Of a stretch of DNA of 9,052 nucleotides, positions 1-6,253 are shown one piece after another (positions within the stretch are counted from its first letter, which is position 1; each line of letters opens with the position of its first letter). The position numbers and the translations under genes were made by a program. The notes beneath the pieces were generated by a model, which was given only the letters and a program-made list of their open reading frames with translations, was not told the origin of the DNA and made no database searches. Origin of the DNA: JANMDU01 sp043755865 (GTDB lineage Bacteria; Pseudomonadota; Gammaproteobacteria; Burkholderiales; Burkholderiaceae_C). Location: positions 1-9,052 of the forward strand of contig JAYUSD010000113.1 in the NCBI GenBank assembly GCA_043755865.1. Direction: 5' to 3'.

Positions 1-439
1 CGAATTTTCCAATGCCGACGTAATCAAGCAGTTCTTGCGCGCGCTTGGCTATGGCCAATTCTTCTGCTTTGAATGCGGCCGTGCGCAGCATCGCGCCAAT
101 CACGCCAGAATGCGTGCGCACATGGCGGCCGACCATCACGTTCTCGAGCGCGGTCATCTCTGCAAACAAACGAATGTTTTGGAAGGTGCGGGCAATGCCA
201 GCTTTGGCTACTTCATGCACAGCGCTGGGTGTGTAGGGTTTGCCAGCCAGCTCGAAGCTGCCGCTGTCAGGCGTATACAAACCAGTAAGCACGTTAAAAA
301 ACGTGGTTTTTCCAGCGCCATTCGGCCCGATCAAGCCGTAGACTTGGCCGCGCTTGATTTCAATGCCCACATCAGAGAGGGCTTGCAAACCACCAAAGCG
401 CTTGGAGACGCCAGAGACTTTAAGGACAATATCGCTCAT
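1..439 (-). CDS. livG: Branched-chain amino acid ABC transporter ATP-binding protein LivG (C-terminal part outside window)
   Basis: This is one of the two cytoplasmic ATPases that power the LivHMGF importer for leucine, isoleucine and valine. The first 146 residues are visible; the family is about 255 long, so the signature motif, Walker B and the H-loop lie beyond the left edge. Seen directly: an N-terminal ABC core with Walker A GPNGAGKT at residues 38-45 and the Q-loop segment RTFQNIRLF (Q87). The stretch after it (ENVMVGRH, about 99-106) is typical of LivG rather than LivF. The ATG at 437-439 follows the livM stop by 11 nt and has an AAGAG-like ribosome site, so the gene is translated from the livHM message. 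Family assignment is secure. The actual substrate (branched-chain amino acids versus related amides or urea) is inferred from the family and cannot be read from the ATPase. Confidence 0.95.
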   Translation of the reverse strand, partial: MSDIVLKVSGVSKRFGGLQALSDVGIEIKRGQVYGLIGPNGAGKTTFFNVLTGLYTPDSGSFELAGKPYTPSAVHEVAKAGIARTFQNIRLFAEMTALENVMVGRHVRTHSGVIGAMLRTAAFKAEELAIAKRAQELLDYVGIGKF

Positions 440-450
440 GGTGTGTTCTC

Positions 451-1563
451 TTATTTGCCAGCGCCTGCTTTGGCCGCGTTTTCTAGTGATTTGCCATGAT
501 CGGGCGAAGGCCACAGACCTCGCGGGCGCATGAGCATGATGATGATCATGGCCAGGGCGATAAGGAGCTGGCGAAGAATGGAGGCATCAATGCGGCCACC
601 AGTGACTGCTTGCAGATCCATCACGCCCGAGACCCAGCGCAACACTTCAGGCAAAGTCGATAACAGCAATGCACCAATGATCACACCAGGCAAATGCCCT
701 AAGCCGCCCAGCGTAATCATGGCCACGATCATCACCGATTCCATCAGAGAGAAAGATTCTGGCGAGATGAAGCCTTGGAAGGCGGCAAACATTGAGCCGC
801 TGACACCGCCAAATGTGGCGCCCATGCCGAAGGCGAGCAGCTTCATGTTGCGCGTGTTGATGCCCATCGCTTTGGCAGCAATCTCGTCTTCGCGAATGGC
901 CATCCAAGCGCGGCCGATGCGCGAAAGCTCTAACCGGTGACACAAGATTACGCTGATGATCACCAAGGCCATGAAGAGGTAGTAATACATCACCAAGCTA
1001 CCGATTTTGTAGCCAAAGAGATCGATGCCTTTGCCAAAGCTGTAGCCAAAAATATTCATTGGATCAATTTGGATCAAGCCTTTGGGGCCATTGGTAATAT
1101 TCAGCGGGTGATCCAAATTGTTCATGAACACGCGGATGATTTCGCCAAAGCCTAGAGTGACGATGGCCAGATAATCGCCGCGCAATTTCAGTGTCGGCGC
1201 GCCTAGGAGCACACCAAATGTTCCCGCCAGCAAAGCTGCTGCCGGCACGATCACCCAAATCGGCGTGTGCAGCCCTCCCGGAAACATCGCTGCTACAGCA
1301 GGGAACGTCTCAAACAAATGCGGCGAAGCCATCAGGCCATACATATACGCGCCAATCGCAAAGAAAGCCACGAAGCCCAGATCAAGCAGGCCAGCAAAGC
1401 CCACCACAATATTCAGGCCGAGCGCCAACAACACGTACAGCAAAGCCATATCGGCTACGCGCACCCAAAAGTTGCCTACGCCTTGCAGCATAAGTGGCAG
1501 CGTGAGCAAGAAAAGCATCAGCACAAGAATGTGCGTTTTATTTTTAAAATCTATTTTGAACAT
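451..1563 (-). CDS. livM: Branched-chain amino acid ABC transporter permease LivM
   Basis: Inner-membrane permease that pairs with LivH to form the translocation channel of the branched-chain amino acid importer. The 370-residue protein is strongly hydrophobic, with roughly eight to ten membrane segments (approximately 11-29, 38-60, 62-82, 101-122, 189-208, 244-265, 276-302, 328-347). LivM hallmarks are LALGLNIVVGFAGLLDLG (47-64), LKLRGDYLAIVTLGFGEIIR (125-144), the cytoplasmic EAA-type loop AIREDEIAAKAMGIN (222-236) that contacts the ATPases, and TLGGLGHLPGVIIGA (284-298). The segment about 150-190, rich in I, F and G, is a somewhat long periplasmic or loop region. The ATG at 1561-1563 is preceded by GGAGAG at good spacing and lies 15 nt after the livH stop. 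The TAA is 11 nt before livG, which supports a single livHMG transcript. Confidence 0.96.
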   Translation of the reverse strand: MFKIDFKNKTHILVLMLFLLTLPLMLQGVGNFWVRVADMALLYVLLALGLNIVVGFAGLLDLGFVAFFAIGAYMYGLMASPHLFETFPAVAAMFPGGLHTPIWVIVPAAALLAGTFGVLLGAPTLKLRGDYLAIVTLGFGEIIRVFMNNLDHPLNITNGPKGLIQIDPMNIFGYSFGKGIDLFGYKIGSLVMYYYLFMALVIISVILCHRLELSRIGRAWMAIREDEIAAKAMGINTRNMKLLAFGMGATFGGVSGSMFAAFQGFISPESFSLMESVMIVAMITLGGLGHLPGVIIGALLLSTLPEVLRWVSGVMDLQAVTGGRIDASILRQLLIALAMIIIMLMRPRGLWPSPDHGKSLENAAKAGAGK

Positions 1564-1578
1564 GATGATCTCTCCAAC

Positions 1579-2508
1579 TTAAGCGCGGTCAGCAACACGC
1601 TCGCCCAGCAAGCCTGAAGGCCGCAGCGTCAGCACGATGATGAGCACGGTAAAGGCCAAAATATCCACATAGTGGCTGCCGAGCACGCCGCCTGTGATGG
1701 CGCCCAAATAACCTGCGCCAATCGATTCAACCAGCCCTAAAAAGAGCCCGCCTACCACCGCGCCTGGCAAATTCCCGATGCCGCCGAGCACCGCCGCCGT
1801 AAAGGCTTTGAGGCCGGGCAAAAAGCCCATCGCGTGATGCACCGTACCGTAATTCGTGGCCCACATCACACCAGCGACCGCGGCAAGAATAGCGCCGATG
1901 ATGAAGGTCGCGGAAATGACCGTGTCGGGCTTGACGCCCATGAGTGCCGCTACGCGGGGATTCTCGGCGGTGGCGCGCATCGCGCGGCCTAAATTGGTTT
2001 TGCCAACCACGTAGCTCAAAATGGCCAAGCAGATTGCGGTGACGCCCAAAATCAAAATTTGCGCGGGTGTGATCACAGCGCCAGCAATGTTGATCGGGTC
2101 AGACTGAATCAAATTGGGATAAGACTTGAAATTGGGCTTGAAGATGATCATGGCGATGGTTTGCAGCAAGATGCTCATGCCGATGGCAGTGATCAGTGGC
2201 GCCAAGCGCGGGCTGCTGCGCAGCGAGCGATAAGCCACTTTTTCAATCGTGAAATTGAGTGCAGCGCACACGATGCAAGCGATGATGAGCGCCAAAATCA
2301 AAATGATCCATCCCGGTGCACCGGGCATGCTTGTTTGCATCATGCCGATCACTGCCCAACTGGTCAGCGCGCCAATCATCAGCACTTCGCCGTGGGCGAA
2401 ATTGATCAGGGCAATGATGCCGTACACCATGGTGTAGCCCAAAGCGATCAGTGCGTACATGCTGCCAAGAACCAGACCGTTGATGATCTGTTGCAGAAAA
2501 ATATCCAT
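1579..2508 (-). CDS. livH: Branched-chain amino acid ABC transporter permease LivH
   Basis: First gene of the visible liv cluster, encoding the second channel subunit. The 309-residue length is normal for LivH. Recognisable family signatures are LALGYTMVYGIIALINFAHG (about 21-40, with the NFAHGE loop), RAMRATAENPRVAALMGV (175-192; the EAA-like coupling loop for LivG and LivF), and AAVLGGIGNLPGAVVGG (238-254). About eight hydrophobic segments are visible, including 8-30, 67-86, 105-123, 148-168, 196-216, 236-262 and 284-297. The ATG at 2506-2508 has GGAGA eight bases upstream across a T-rich spacer, which is a convincing start. It is preceded by a 252-bp intergenic region with a terminator and short repeats, so transcription of the liv genes most likely begins there. 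The binding protein LivK is not in view. Confidence 0.96.
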   Translation of the reverse strand: MDIFLQQIINGLVLGSMYALIALGYTMVYGIIALINFAHGEVLMIGALTSWAVIGMMQTSMPGAPGWIILILALIIACIVCAALNFTIEKVAYRSLRSSPRLAPLITAIGMSILLQTIAMIIFKPNFKSYPNLIQSDPINIAGAVITPAQILILGVTAICLAILSYVVGKTNLGRAMRATAENPRVAALMGVKPDTVISATFIIGAILAAVAGVMWATNYGTVHHAMGFLPGLKAFTAAVLGGIGNLPGAVVGGLFLGLVESIGAGYLGAITGGVLGSHYVDILAFTVLIIVLTLRPSGLLGERVADRA

Positions 2509-2523
2509 GAAAAAAATCTCCGT

Positions 2524-2580
2524 ATTGATTTCAAGCGGGCATCAATGGGGCGGATGCAGGCCACGTTGACATCAATTGAC
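2524..2580 (-). promoter_or_regulatory. Repeat-bearing leader upstream of livH, possible operator
   Basis: Between the terminator and livH lies a short stretch with repeated words. On the plus strand CATCAAT occurs at 2540-2546 and 2570-2576, 30 bp apart or about three helical turns. TTGAC occurs at 2566-2570 and 2576-2580, and ATTGAT (the reverse complement of ATCAAT) at 2524-2529. Such phased words upstream of a transporter operon fit a regulator-binding region, but no -35/-10 pair is convincing and the regulator is unknown. This is inference from word spacing only. Confidence 0.25.
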
Positions 2581-2584
2581 TAGC

Positions 2585-2624
2585 AAAAAACCCGCCAAGG
2601 TGATGTGGTTCACTGATGCGGGTT
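2585..2624 (-). terminator. Rho-independent terminator between rarA and livH
   Basis: On the minus strand AACCCGC (2624-2618) can pair with GCGGGTT (2595-2589). An inner GTGA/TCAC stem (2613-2610 with 2603-2600) closes the loop, and six Ts follow (2590-2585). There is no T-run in the plus direction, so it works for minus-strand transcripts only. It lies about 137 nt after the rarA stop and 77 nt before livH. The simplest reading is the end of the rarA transcript; a role as a liv attenuator is the alternative. Confidence 0.75.
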
Positions 2625-2760
2625 GGTGGGCAGATTGTAGCCAAGCTCTTCTCGTGACTTGCATCCAGAATGCGCTCATTGGGGTGGGTTTTCCCGGTGC
2701 AAAAATCGCTATCAGTGAGTTTGAGCTTCGATCAGTTTTGCTAATATTTATCGACTATTA

Positions 2761-4086
2761 TCATTGCGACTGTTTGCTGGCGGCTGCATTTTTGGTTTTG
2801 AGATCGCGCAATTTTTCGGCAATTTTGATCTCTAGGCCGCGCTCACTCGGCCGATAAAAATTGGGCGCTGGCATGCCATCAGGCAAGTAGCTCTGGCCCG
2901 CCGCAAATGCTTCTTCTTCATGGTGCGCATACCGGTAGGCTTTGCCAAAACCGATGTCTTTCATCAGCTGAGTGGGGGCGTTGCGCAAATGCAAGGGCAC
3001 GGCGCGTGTACCGTCGTTTTTAATAAGGGCTTTGGCCTCGTTGAAGGCCATGTAGGCTGCGTTGGATTTTGGCGCCATAGCCAGATAAATGACGCATTGC
3101 GCAAGCGCCAATTCGCCCTCTGGTGAGCCTAGCCGCTCGTACACTTCTGAGGCATCAAGCGCCATGCGCAAGGCGCGTGGATCGGCCAAGCCAATATCTT
3201 CGCTGGCCATGCGCACGAGGCGGCGAGCCATATAGCGCGGATCAGCGCCGCCGTCGAGCATCCGCATAAACCAATACAGCGAGGCATCGGGGTCTGAGCC
3301 GCGCACGGATTTGTGCAGCGCGCTGATGGTGTCGTAGAACTGCTCGCCGCCTTTGTCGTAGCGGCGCATTTTTTCGCCCAAGACTTTGAGGAGCCAATCA
3401 TCGCGCATCGTGGTGAGTTTTTGCGAGTCCGCCAGGACGTAAAGCGTTTCTAAAGTGTTGATCAATCGGCGTGCATCGCCATCGGCATACTGCACTAGAC
3501 GATCCTGTGCTGTATCTTCAATTGCTATTGATTCTGTAGCATTGCGCGCATATTCTTTGCCGGCTAGCAGCATGATGGTCTTCAAATTTTTCTCATCTAG
3601 CGATTCCAGCACATACACGGCCGCGCGGGAGAGAAGGGCAGAGTTGACTTCAAAAGATGGGTTCTCGGTGGTCGCGCCGATGAAGGTAAAAAGGCCACTT
3701 TCAACGTGCGGCAAAAAAGCATCTTGCTGAGATTTATTGAAGCGATGCACTTCATCGACAAACACAATCGTGCGCTGCGGGATGAGGCCCGTTTTTGCCG
3801 CCTCAGCTTTCTCCACGGCTTCGCGAATATCCTTGACGCCCCCAAGCACTGCGCTGATGGCAATGAACTGCGCTGAAAAACTGCTCGCCATCAGCCGCGC
3901 GATGGTGGTCTTGCCCACCCCGGGTGGCCCCCATAAAATGCAACTGTGCGGCACACCGCTCTCAAACGCGACCCGCAGCGGCATGCCCTCGCCCATCAAA
4001 TGCTGCTGGCCAACCACTTCACCGAGCGTTTTCGGGCGCAAGCGCTCGGCTAAAGGCGCGGTGGAGAAGGGTGTGTCGCTTGGCAT
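2761..4086 (-). CDS. rarA: Replication-associated recombination protein A (RarA/MgsA), AAA+ ATPase
   Basis: AAA+ ATPase of the RarA/MgsA/WRNIP1 family, related to clamp-loader subunits. It acts at stalled replication forks and interacts with single-stranded-DNA-binding protein. The 441 residues match the family length (E. coli about 447). Visible motifs: Walker A GPPGVGKT (53-60), Walker B IVFVDEVHRF (107-116), the strongly conserved NKSQQDAFLPH (117-127), sensor 1 region GATTENPSFE (137-146), arginine finger SR (153-154) and sensor 2 GDARRLINTLE (203-213). The C-terminal tetramerisation part contains ALHKSVRGSDPDA, LVRMASEDIG and HLRNAPTQLMKDIG. I start at the ATG 4084-4086 because similarity to the family begins just after it. 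A longer frame from a TTG at 4131 would add 15 residues with no family resemblance and would begin upstream of the probable promoter. Residues about 178-192 are encoded by an AT-rich repeat shared with another gene in this window. Confidence 0.96.
   Translation of the reverse strand: MPSDTPFSTAPLAERLRPKTLGEVVGQQHLMGEGMPLRVAFESGVPHSCILWGPPGVGKTTIARLMASSFSAQFIAISAVLGGVKDIREAVEKAEAAKTGLIPQRTIVFVDEVHRFNKSQQDAFLPHVESGLFTFIGATTENPSFEVNSALLSRAAVYVLESLDEKNLKTIMLLAGKEYARNATESIAIEDTAQDRLVQYADGDARRLINTLETLYVLADSQKLTTMRDDWLLKVLGEKMRRYDKGGEQFYDTISALHKSVRGSDPDASLYWFMRMLDGGADPRYMARRLVRMASEDIGLADPRALRMALDASEVYERLGSPEGELALAQCVIYLAMAPKSNAAYMAFNEAKALIKNDGTRAVPLHLRNAPTQLMKDIGFGKAYRYAHHEEEAFAAGQSYLPDGMPAPNFYRPSERGLEIKIAEKLRDLKTKNAAASKQSQ
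3522..3566 (+). repeat. 45-bp AT-rich palindromic repeat, copy A, inside rarA
   Basis: By hand alignment this 45-bp stretch matches 6679-6723 at 36 of 45 positions with no gaps. It begins TTGCTATT, has a partly decayed inverted arm (TGTAGCA instead of AATAGCA), then GCGCGCA, and ends TGCCGGCTA. It lies in a weakly conserved part of RarA and encodes AGKEYARNATESIAI on the minus strand. From memory, short GCTATT...AATAGC...GCGC palindromes are scattered widely in Comamonadaceae genomes; membership in that family is an inference. Confidence 0.55.
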
Positions 4087-4098
4087 TAAGCCATTGTA
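4087..4098 (-). promoter_or_regulatory. -10 box for rarA; possible leaderless transcript
   Basis: A minus-strand TACAAT (4098-4093) is followed by six bases and then the rarA ATG. Normal spacing from -10 to +1 would place the transcription start on the A of that ATG. No Shine-Dalgarno sequence is visible before the ATG, consistent with a leaderless mRNA. No good -35 hexamer exists at 16-18 bp upstream, where a run of seven Ts lies instead, so confidence is limited. Confidence 0.4.
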
Positions 4099-4154
4099 GT
4101 GAGGCAAGCAAAAAAAGTTGCGATACAACAAGCGGGCGTGAAAAAAGTCGCCAC

Positions 4155-4180
4155 AAAAAAAGCCAGCGCGGTGGCTGGCT
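4155..4180 (-). terminator. Rho-independent terminator after bamC
   Basis: On the minus strand AGCCAGC (4180-4174) pairs perfectly with GCTGGCT (4167-4161) across a six-base loop, and is followed by a run of Ts (4161-4155). It begins 22 nt past the bamC stop. It closes the dehydrogenase-methyltransferase-dapA-bamC transcript and separates it from rarA, which must then have its own promoter. Confidence 0.9.
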
Positions 4181-4202
4181 TGATTCGGGGTGCATTTTCG
4201 GC

Positions 4203-5318
4203 TTAACGTAAGTCGTCAGCCAGCACTTTCACAATGCGCTGCGCATTGCCCGAGCTCTCTGGGCTACCAGCTGCATTGAGCACGGAGACGGTGGTGCTTT
4301 CACCTTGGCTTTTGAGCGCAATGCGGAATTTGAGCGGGGCGGCATCTTTGCTGCCTGCGCCGAAGAGCTTGCCAAAGAAGCCGGGCTCTTTGCTGTCGGC
4401 TTTGGGCTCGACATAGCGCACAAAATAAATGCCTTGGGCGCGATCACGGTCTTCTACCGTGAAGCCGGTGCGATCTAAGCTGAGGCCCACCCTGCGCCAA
4501 GCGCGGTCAAAGCCGTCATCGACTTGCACGACCGGTACGCCATTGGCATTGGCGACGCGAGACGTGGTTTTCACAGCGCCACCAGCCACCAAAGCTTTAG
4601 ATTGCTCTTGGCTCACGCCGAGCTTGATCATCATGCGGCGCAGCATTTCGGCCTCTAACTCGGGATCAGCGGCACGGGGCTCCCAAACGGTGCTTCCCGA
4701 GTTGCCTGCAGTGGTGCCACCCAAAACCTTTTCTACCATGCCGCGATGTGTGATGTAGATTTCTGTGCTGCTTCCTGTGCCAGCACCTGTGCGCTCTAAG
4801 CGCGTGCGGAATTTATCGCGTTCGCCGGTGTCGTAGAGGCTATCGATGATTTTGCCGATGGTGTTGCGCACAAAGTCTTGCGGCAGCTTGGCGCGATTCT
4901 CGGCCCAATCGGTTTCCATGATGCCAATGTCTTGGCGGTCGGTGTTGAGCAAGAAGCCATTGTCTTGCCAAAAATCGCGCACTGCCGGGTAGATTTGCTC
5001 GGCAGGGCGTGCGACCACAAGCCAGCGCTGGTTGCCCGAGCGCTCGATGCGCACATCAGACAAAGCGTTCGCTGCTACTGGCACACCGGCTTGGGTTTGC
5101 CCTGTGTTGTATGCCGTGGCCGTGACTGCTACGCCAGGCACATTGAAGCGGGAGTCGCGAGACAGCGCGGTGAGGTCAGGCGGCACTTCAAGTGTGGAAG
5201 ATTTGGTGGCGCTTTTGTAATCGATACGATCTGGCTCAAGAACGGAGCAGCCAGCCAATGCGAGAGCAGCAGAAACAACGGCGGTTGAGGCCAAATGAAA
5301 AGAAATGCGATGCGTCAT
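4203..5318 (-). CDS. bamC: Outer membrane protein assembly factor BamC (NlpB/DapX lipoprotein)
   Basis: Lipoprotein subunit of the BAM complex, which inserts beta-barrel proteins into the outer membrane; in E. coli it binds BamD. The 371 residues open with a lipoprotein signal peptide (basic MTHR, hydrophobic core about 9-21) and a lipobox LAGC with the lipidated Cys at residue 24. Ser at +2 is compatible with outer-membrane sorting. An extended BamD-binding type segment follows, including the family motif LEVPPDLT (43-50), then two helix-grip regions, about 95-245 and 262-371. I chose the ATG at 5316-5318 because it has AGGA five bases upstream and gives a proper signal peptide. The longer frame from 5381 would overlap dapA by about 44 nt, and an ATG at 5333 has its purine tract too close. 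The start is 19 nt past the dapA stop, the same gene pair as in E. coli. Slightly longer than E. coli BamC (about 344). Confidence 0.93.
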   Translation of the reverse strand: MTHRISFHLASTAVVSAALALAGCSVLEPDRIDYKSATKSSTLEVPPDLTALSRDSRFNVPGVAVTATAYNTGQTQAGVPVAANALSDVRIERSGNQRWLVVARPAEQIYPAVRDFWQDNGFLLNTDRQDIGIMETDWAENRAKLPQDFVRNTIGKIIDSLYDTGERDKFRTRLERTGAGTGSSTEIYITHRGMVEKVLGGTTAGNSGSTVWEPRAADPELEAEMLRRMMIKLGVSQEQSKALVAGGAVKTTSRVANANGVPVVQVDDGFDRAWRRVGLSLDRTGFTVEDRDRAQGIYFVRYVEPKADSKEPGFFGKLFGAGSKDAAPLKFRIALKSQGESTTVSVLNAAGSPESSGNAQRIVKVLADDLR

Positions 5319-5337
5319 AAAAATCCTAAACATATCC

Positions 5338-6222
5338 CTAAATAAGGCCAGCCGCTTTGAGCGCAGCTTCCACGGGCGCAATATTCGATTGTGACATGGC
5401 TGTCATGGGCAGGCGAAGCGTGCTGCCCGCCCAGCCCATGCGCCCCAGTGCCCACTTGACGGGAATTGGGTTGGCTTCAATGAAAAGATGCTTGTGAAGC
5501 GGCAGAAGCCTCGACTGAATCGCCATAGCGGCTTTGCAGTCGCCCGCAATCGCTGCCACGCAAAGCTCATGCATGAGGCGTGGCGCCACATTGGCCGTGA
5601 CGCTCACATTGCCATGGCCGCCGCAAAGCATCAGCGCCACAGCGGTGGGATCGTCGCCGGAGTAAATCGCAAAGCCCTCAGGAGCATCTTTGATCAGCCA
5701 CTGAGCGCGCTCAATGTTGCCGGTGGCTTCTTTGATGCCAACAATGCCCTTGACTTGGGACAGGCGCAACACGGTATCGTGCGCCATATCGGCCACGGAG
5801 CGGCCGGGTACGTTGTACAAAATGATCGGCAAATCGCCAGTGGCCTCGGCAATTGCTTTGAAATGCTGAAACTGGCCTTCTTGTCCAGGCTTGTTGTAAT
5901 ACGGCACGACTTGCAACTGGCAATCTGCGCCCACGCCGCGCGCAAATTTGGCCAGTTCAATGGCTTCTTTGGTGGAATTGGCGCCACAGCCTGCCATGAT
6001 GGGCACACGTTTCGCAGATTGCTCCACGGAAACGCGAATGATCTCGCAATGCTCATCCACGCTCACGGTGGGCGATTCGCCTGTGGTGCCGACCACGCCG
6101 ATGCAATCTGTGCCCTCGGCGATGTGCCAGTCGATCAGTTTGCGCAGGGTGGGGTAGTCCACGGTTCCATCTTCATGGAACGGGGTGACGAGCGCCACGA
6201 TGCTTCCGGTAATTTGCTTCAT
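5338..6222 (-). CDS. dapA: 4-hydroxy-tetrahydrodipicolinate synthase
   Basis: Cytoplasmic class I aldolase that condenses pyruvate with aspartate semialdehyde, the first committed step of the diaminopimelate/lysine pathway that supplies peptidoglycan and lysine. The 294 residues are the usual length (E. coli 292). Catalytic features are all present: GTTGES (45-50) with the Thr pair 46-47, VVPYYNKP (105-112) with Tyr109, ILYNVPGR (134-141) with Tyr136 and Arg141, and the Schiff-base Lys164 in GIKEATG. A downstream SGDD sits in the expected place. The ATG at 6220-6222 begins the conserved MKQITGSIVALVTPF start. The ribosome site is weak (AGG rather far upstream, GAG close). It lies 31 nt after the methyltransferase gene and 19 nt before bamC, so it is probably co-transcribed with both. 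The gene is intact. Confidence 0.98.
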   Translation of the reverse strand: MKQITGSIVALVTPFHEDGTVDYPTLRKLIDWHIAEGTDCIGVVGTTGESPTVSVDEHCEIIRVSVEQSAKRVPIMAGCGANSTKEAIELAKFARGVGADCQLQVVPYYNKPGQEGQFQHFKAIAEATGDLPIILYNVPGRSVADMAHDTVLRLSQVKGIVGIKEATGNIERAQWLIKDAPEGFAIYSGDDPTAVALMLCGGHGNVSVTANVAPRLMHELCVAAIAGDCKAAMAIQSRLLPLHKHLFIEANPIPVKWALGRMGWAGSTLRLPMTAMSQSNIAPVEAALKAAGLI

Positions 6223-6253
6223 GGCTCAATTCTACCTGCGAGGGTGGCGCTGA

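Noticed and set aside
2572..2664. Possible 30-codon leader peptide (start MQVTRRAWLQ) before livH
   Set aside because: The frame runs through the terminator hairpin, has no clear ribosome site, and lacks the run of Leu/Ile/Val codons expected of an attenuating leader peptide for a branched-chain amino acid operon.
2742..2763. AT-rich TAATA...TATTA inverted repeat at the rarA stop, considered as a fourth copy of the palindrome
   Set aside because: It shares only AT-richness with copies A and B, lacks the GCTATT/AATAGC arms and the GCGC tail.
4087..4131. TTG-initiated 15-residue N-terminal extension of RarA
   Set aside because: It has no resemblance to RarA family N-termini and would need transcription starting upstream of the best -10 box.
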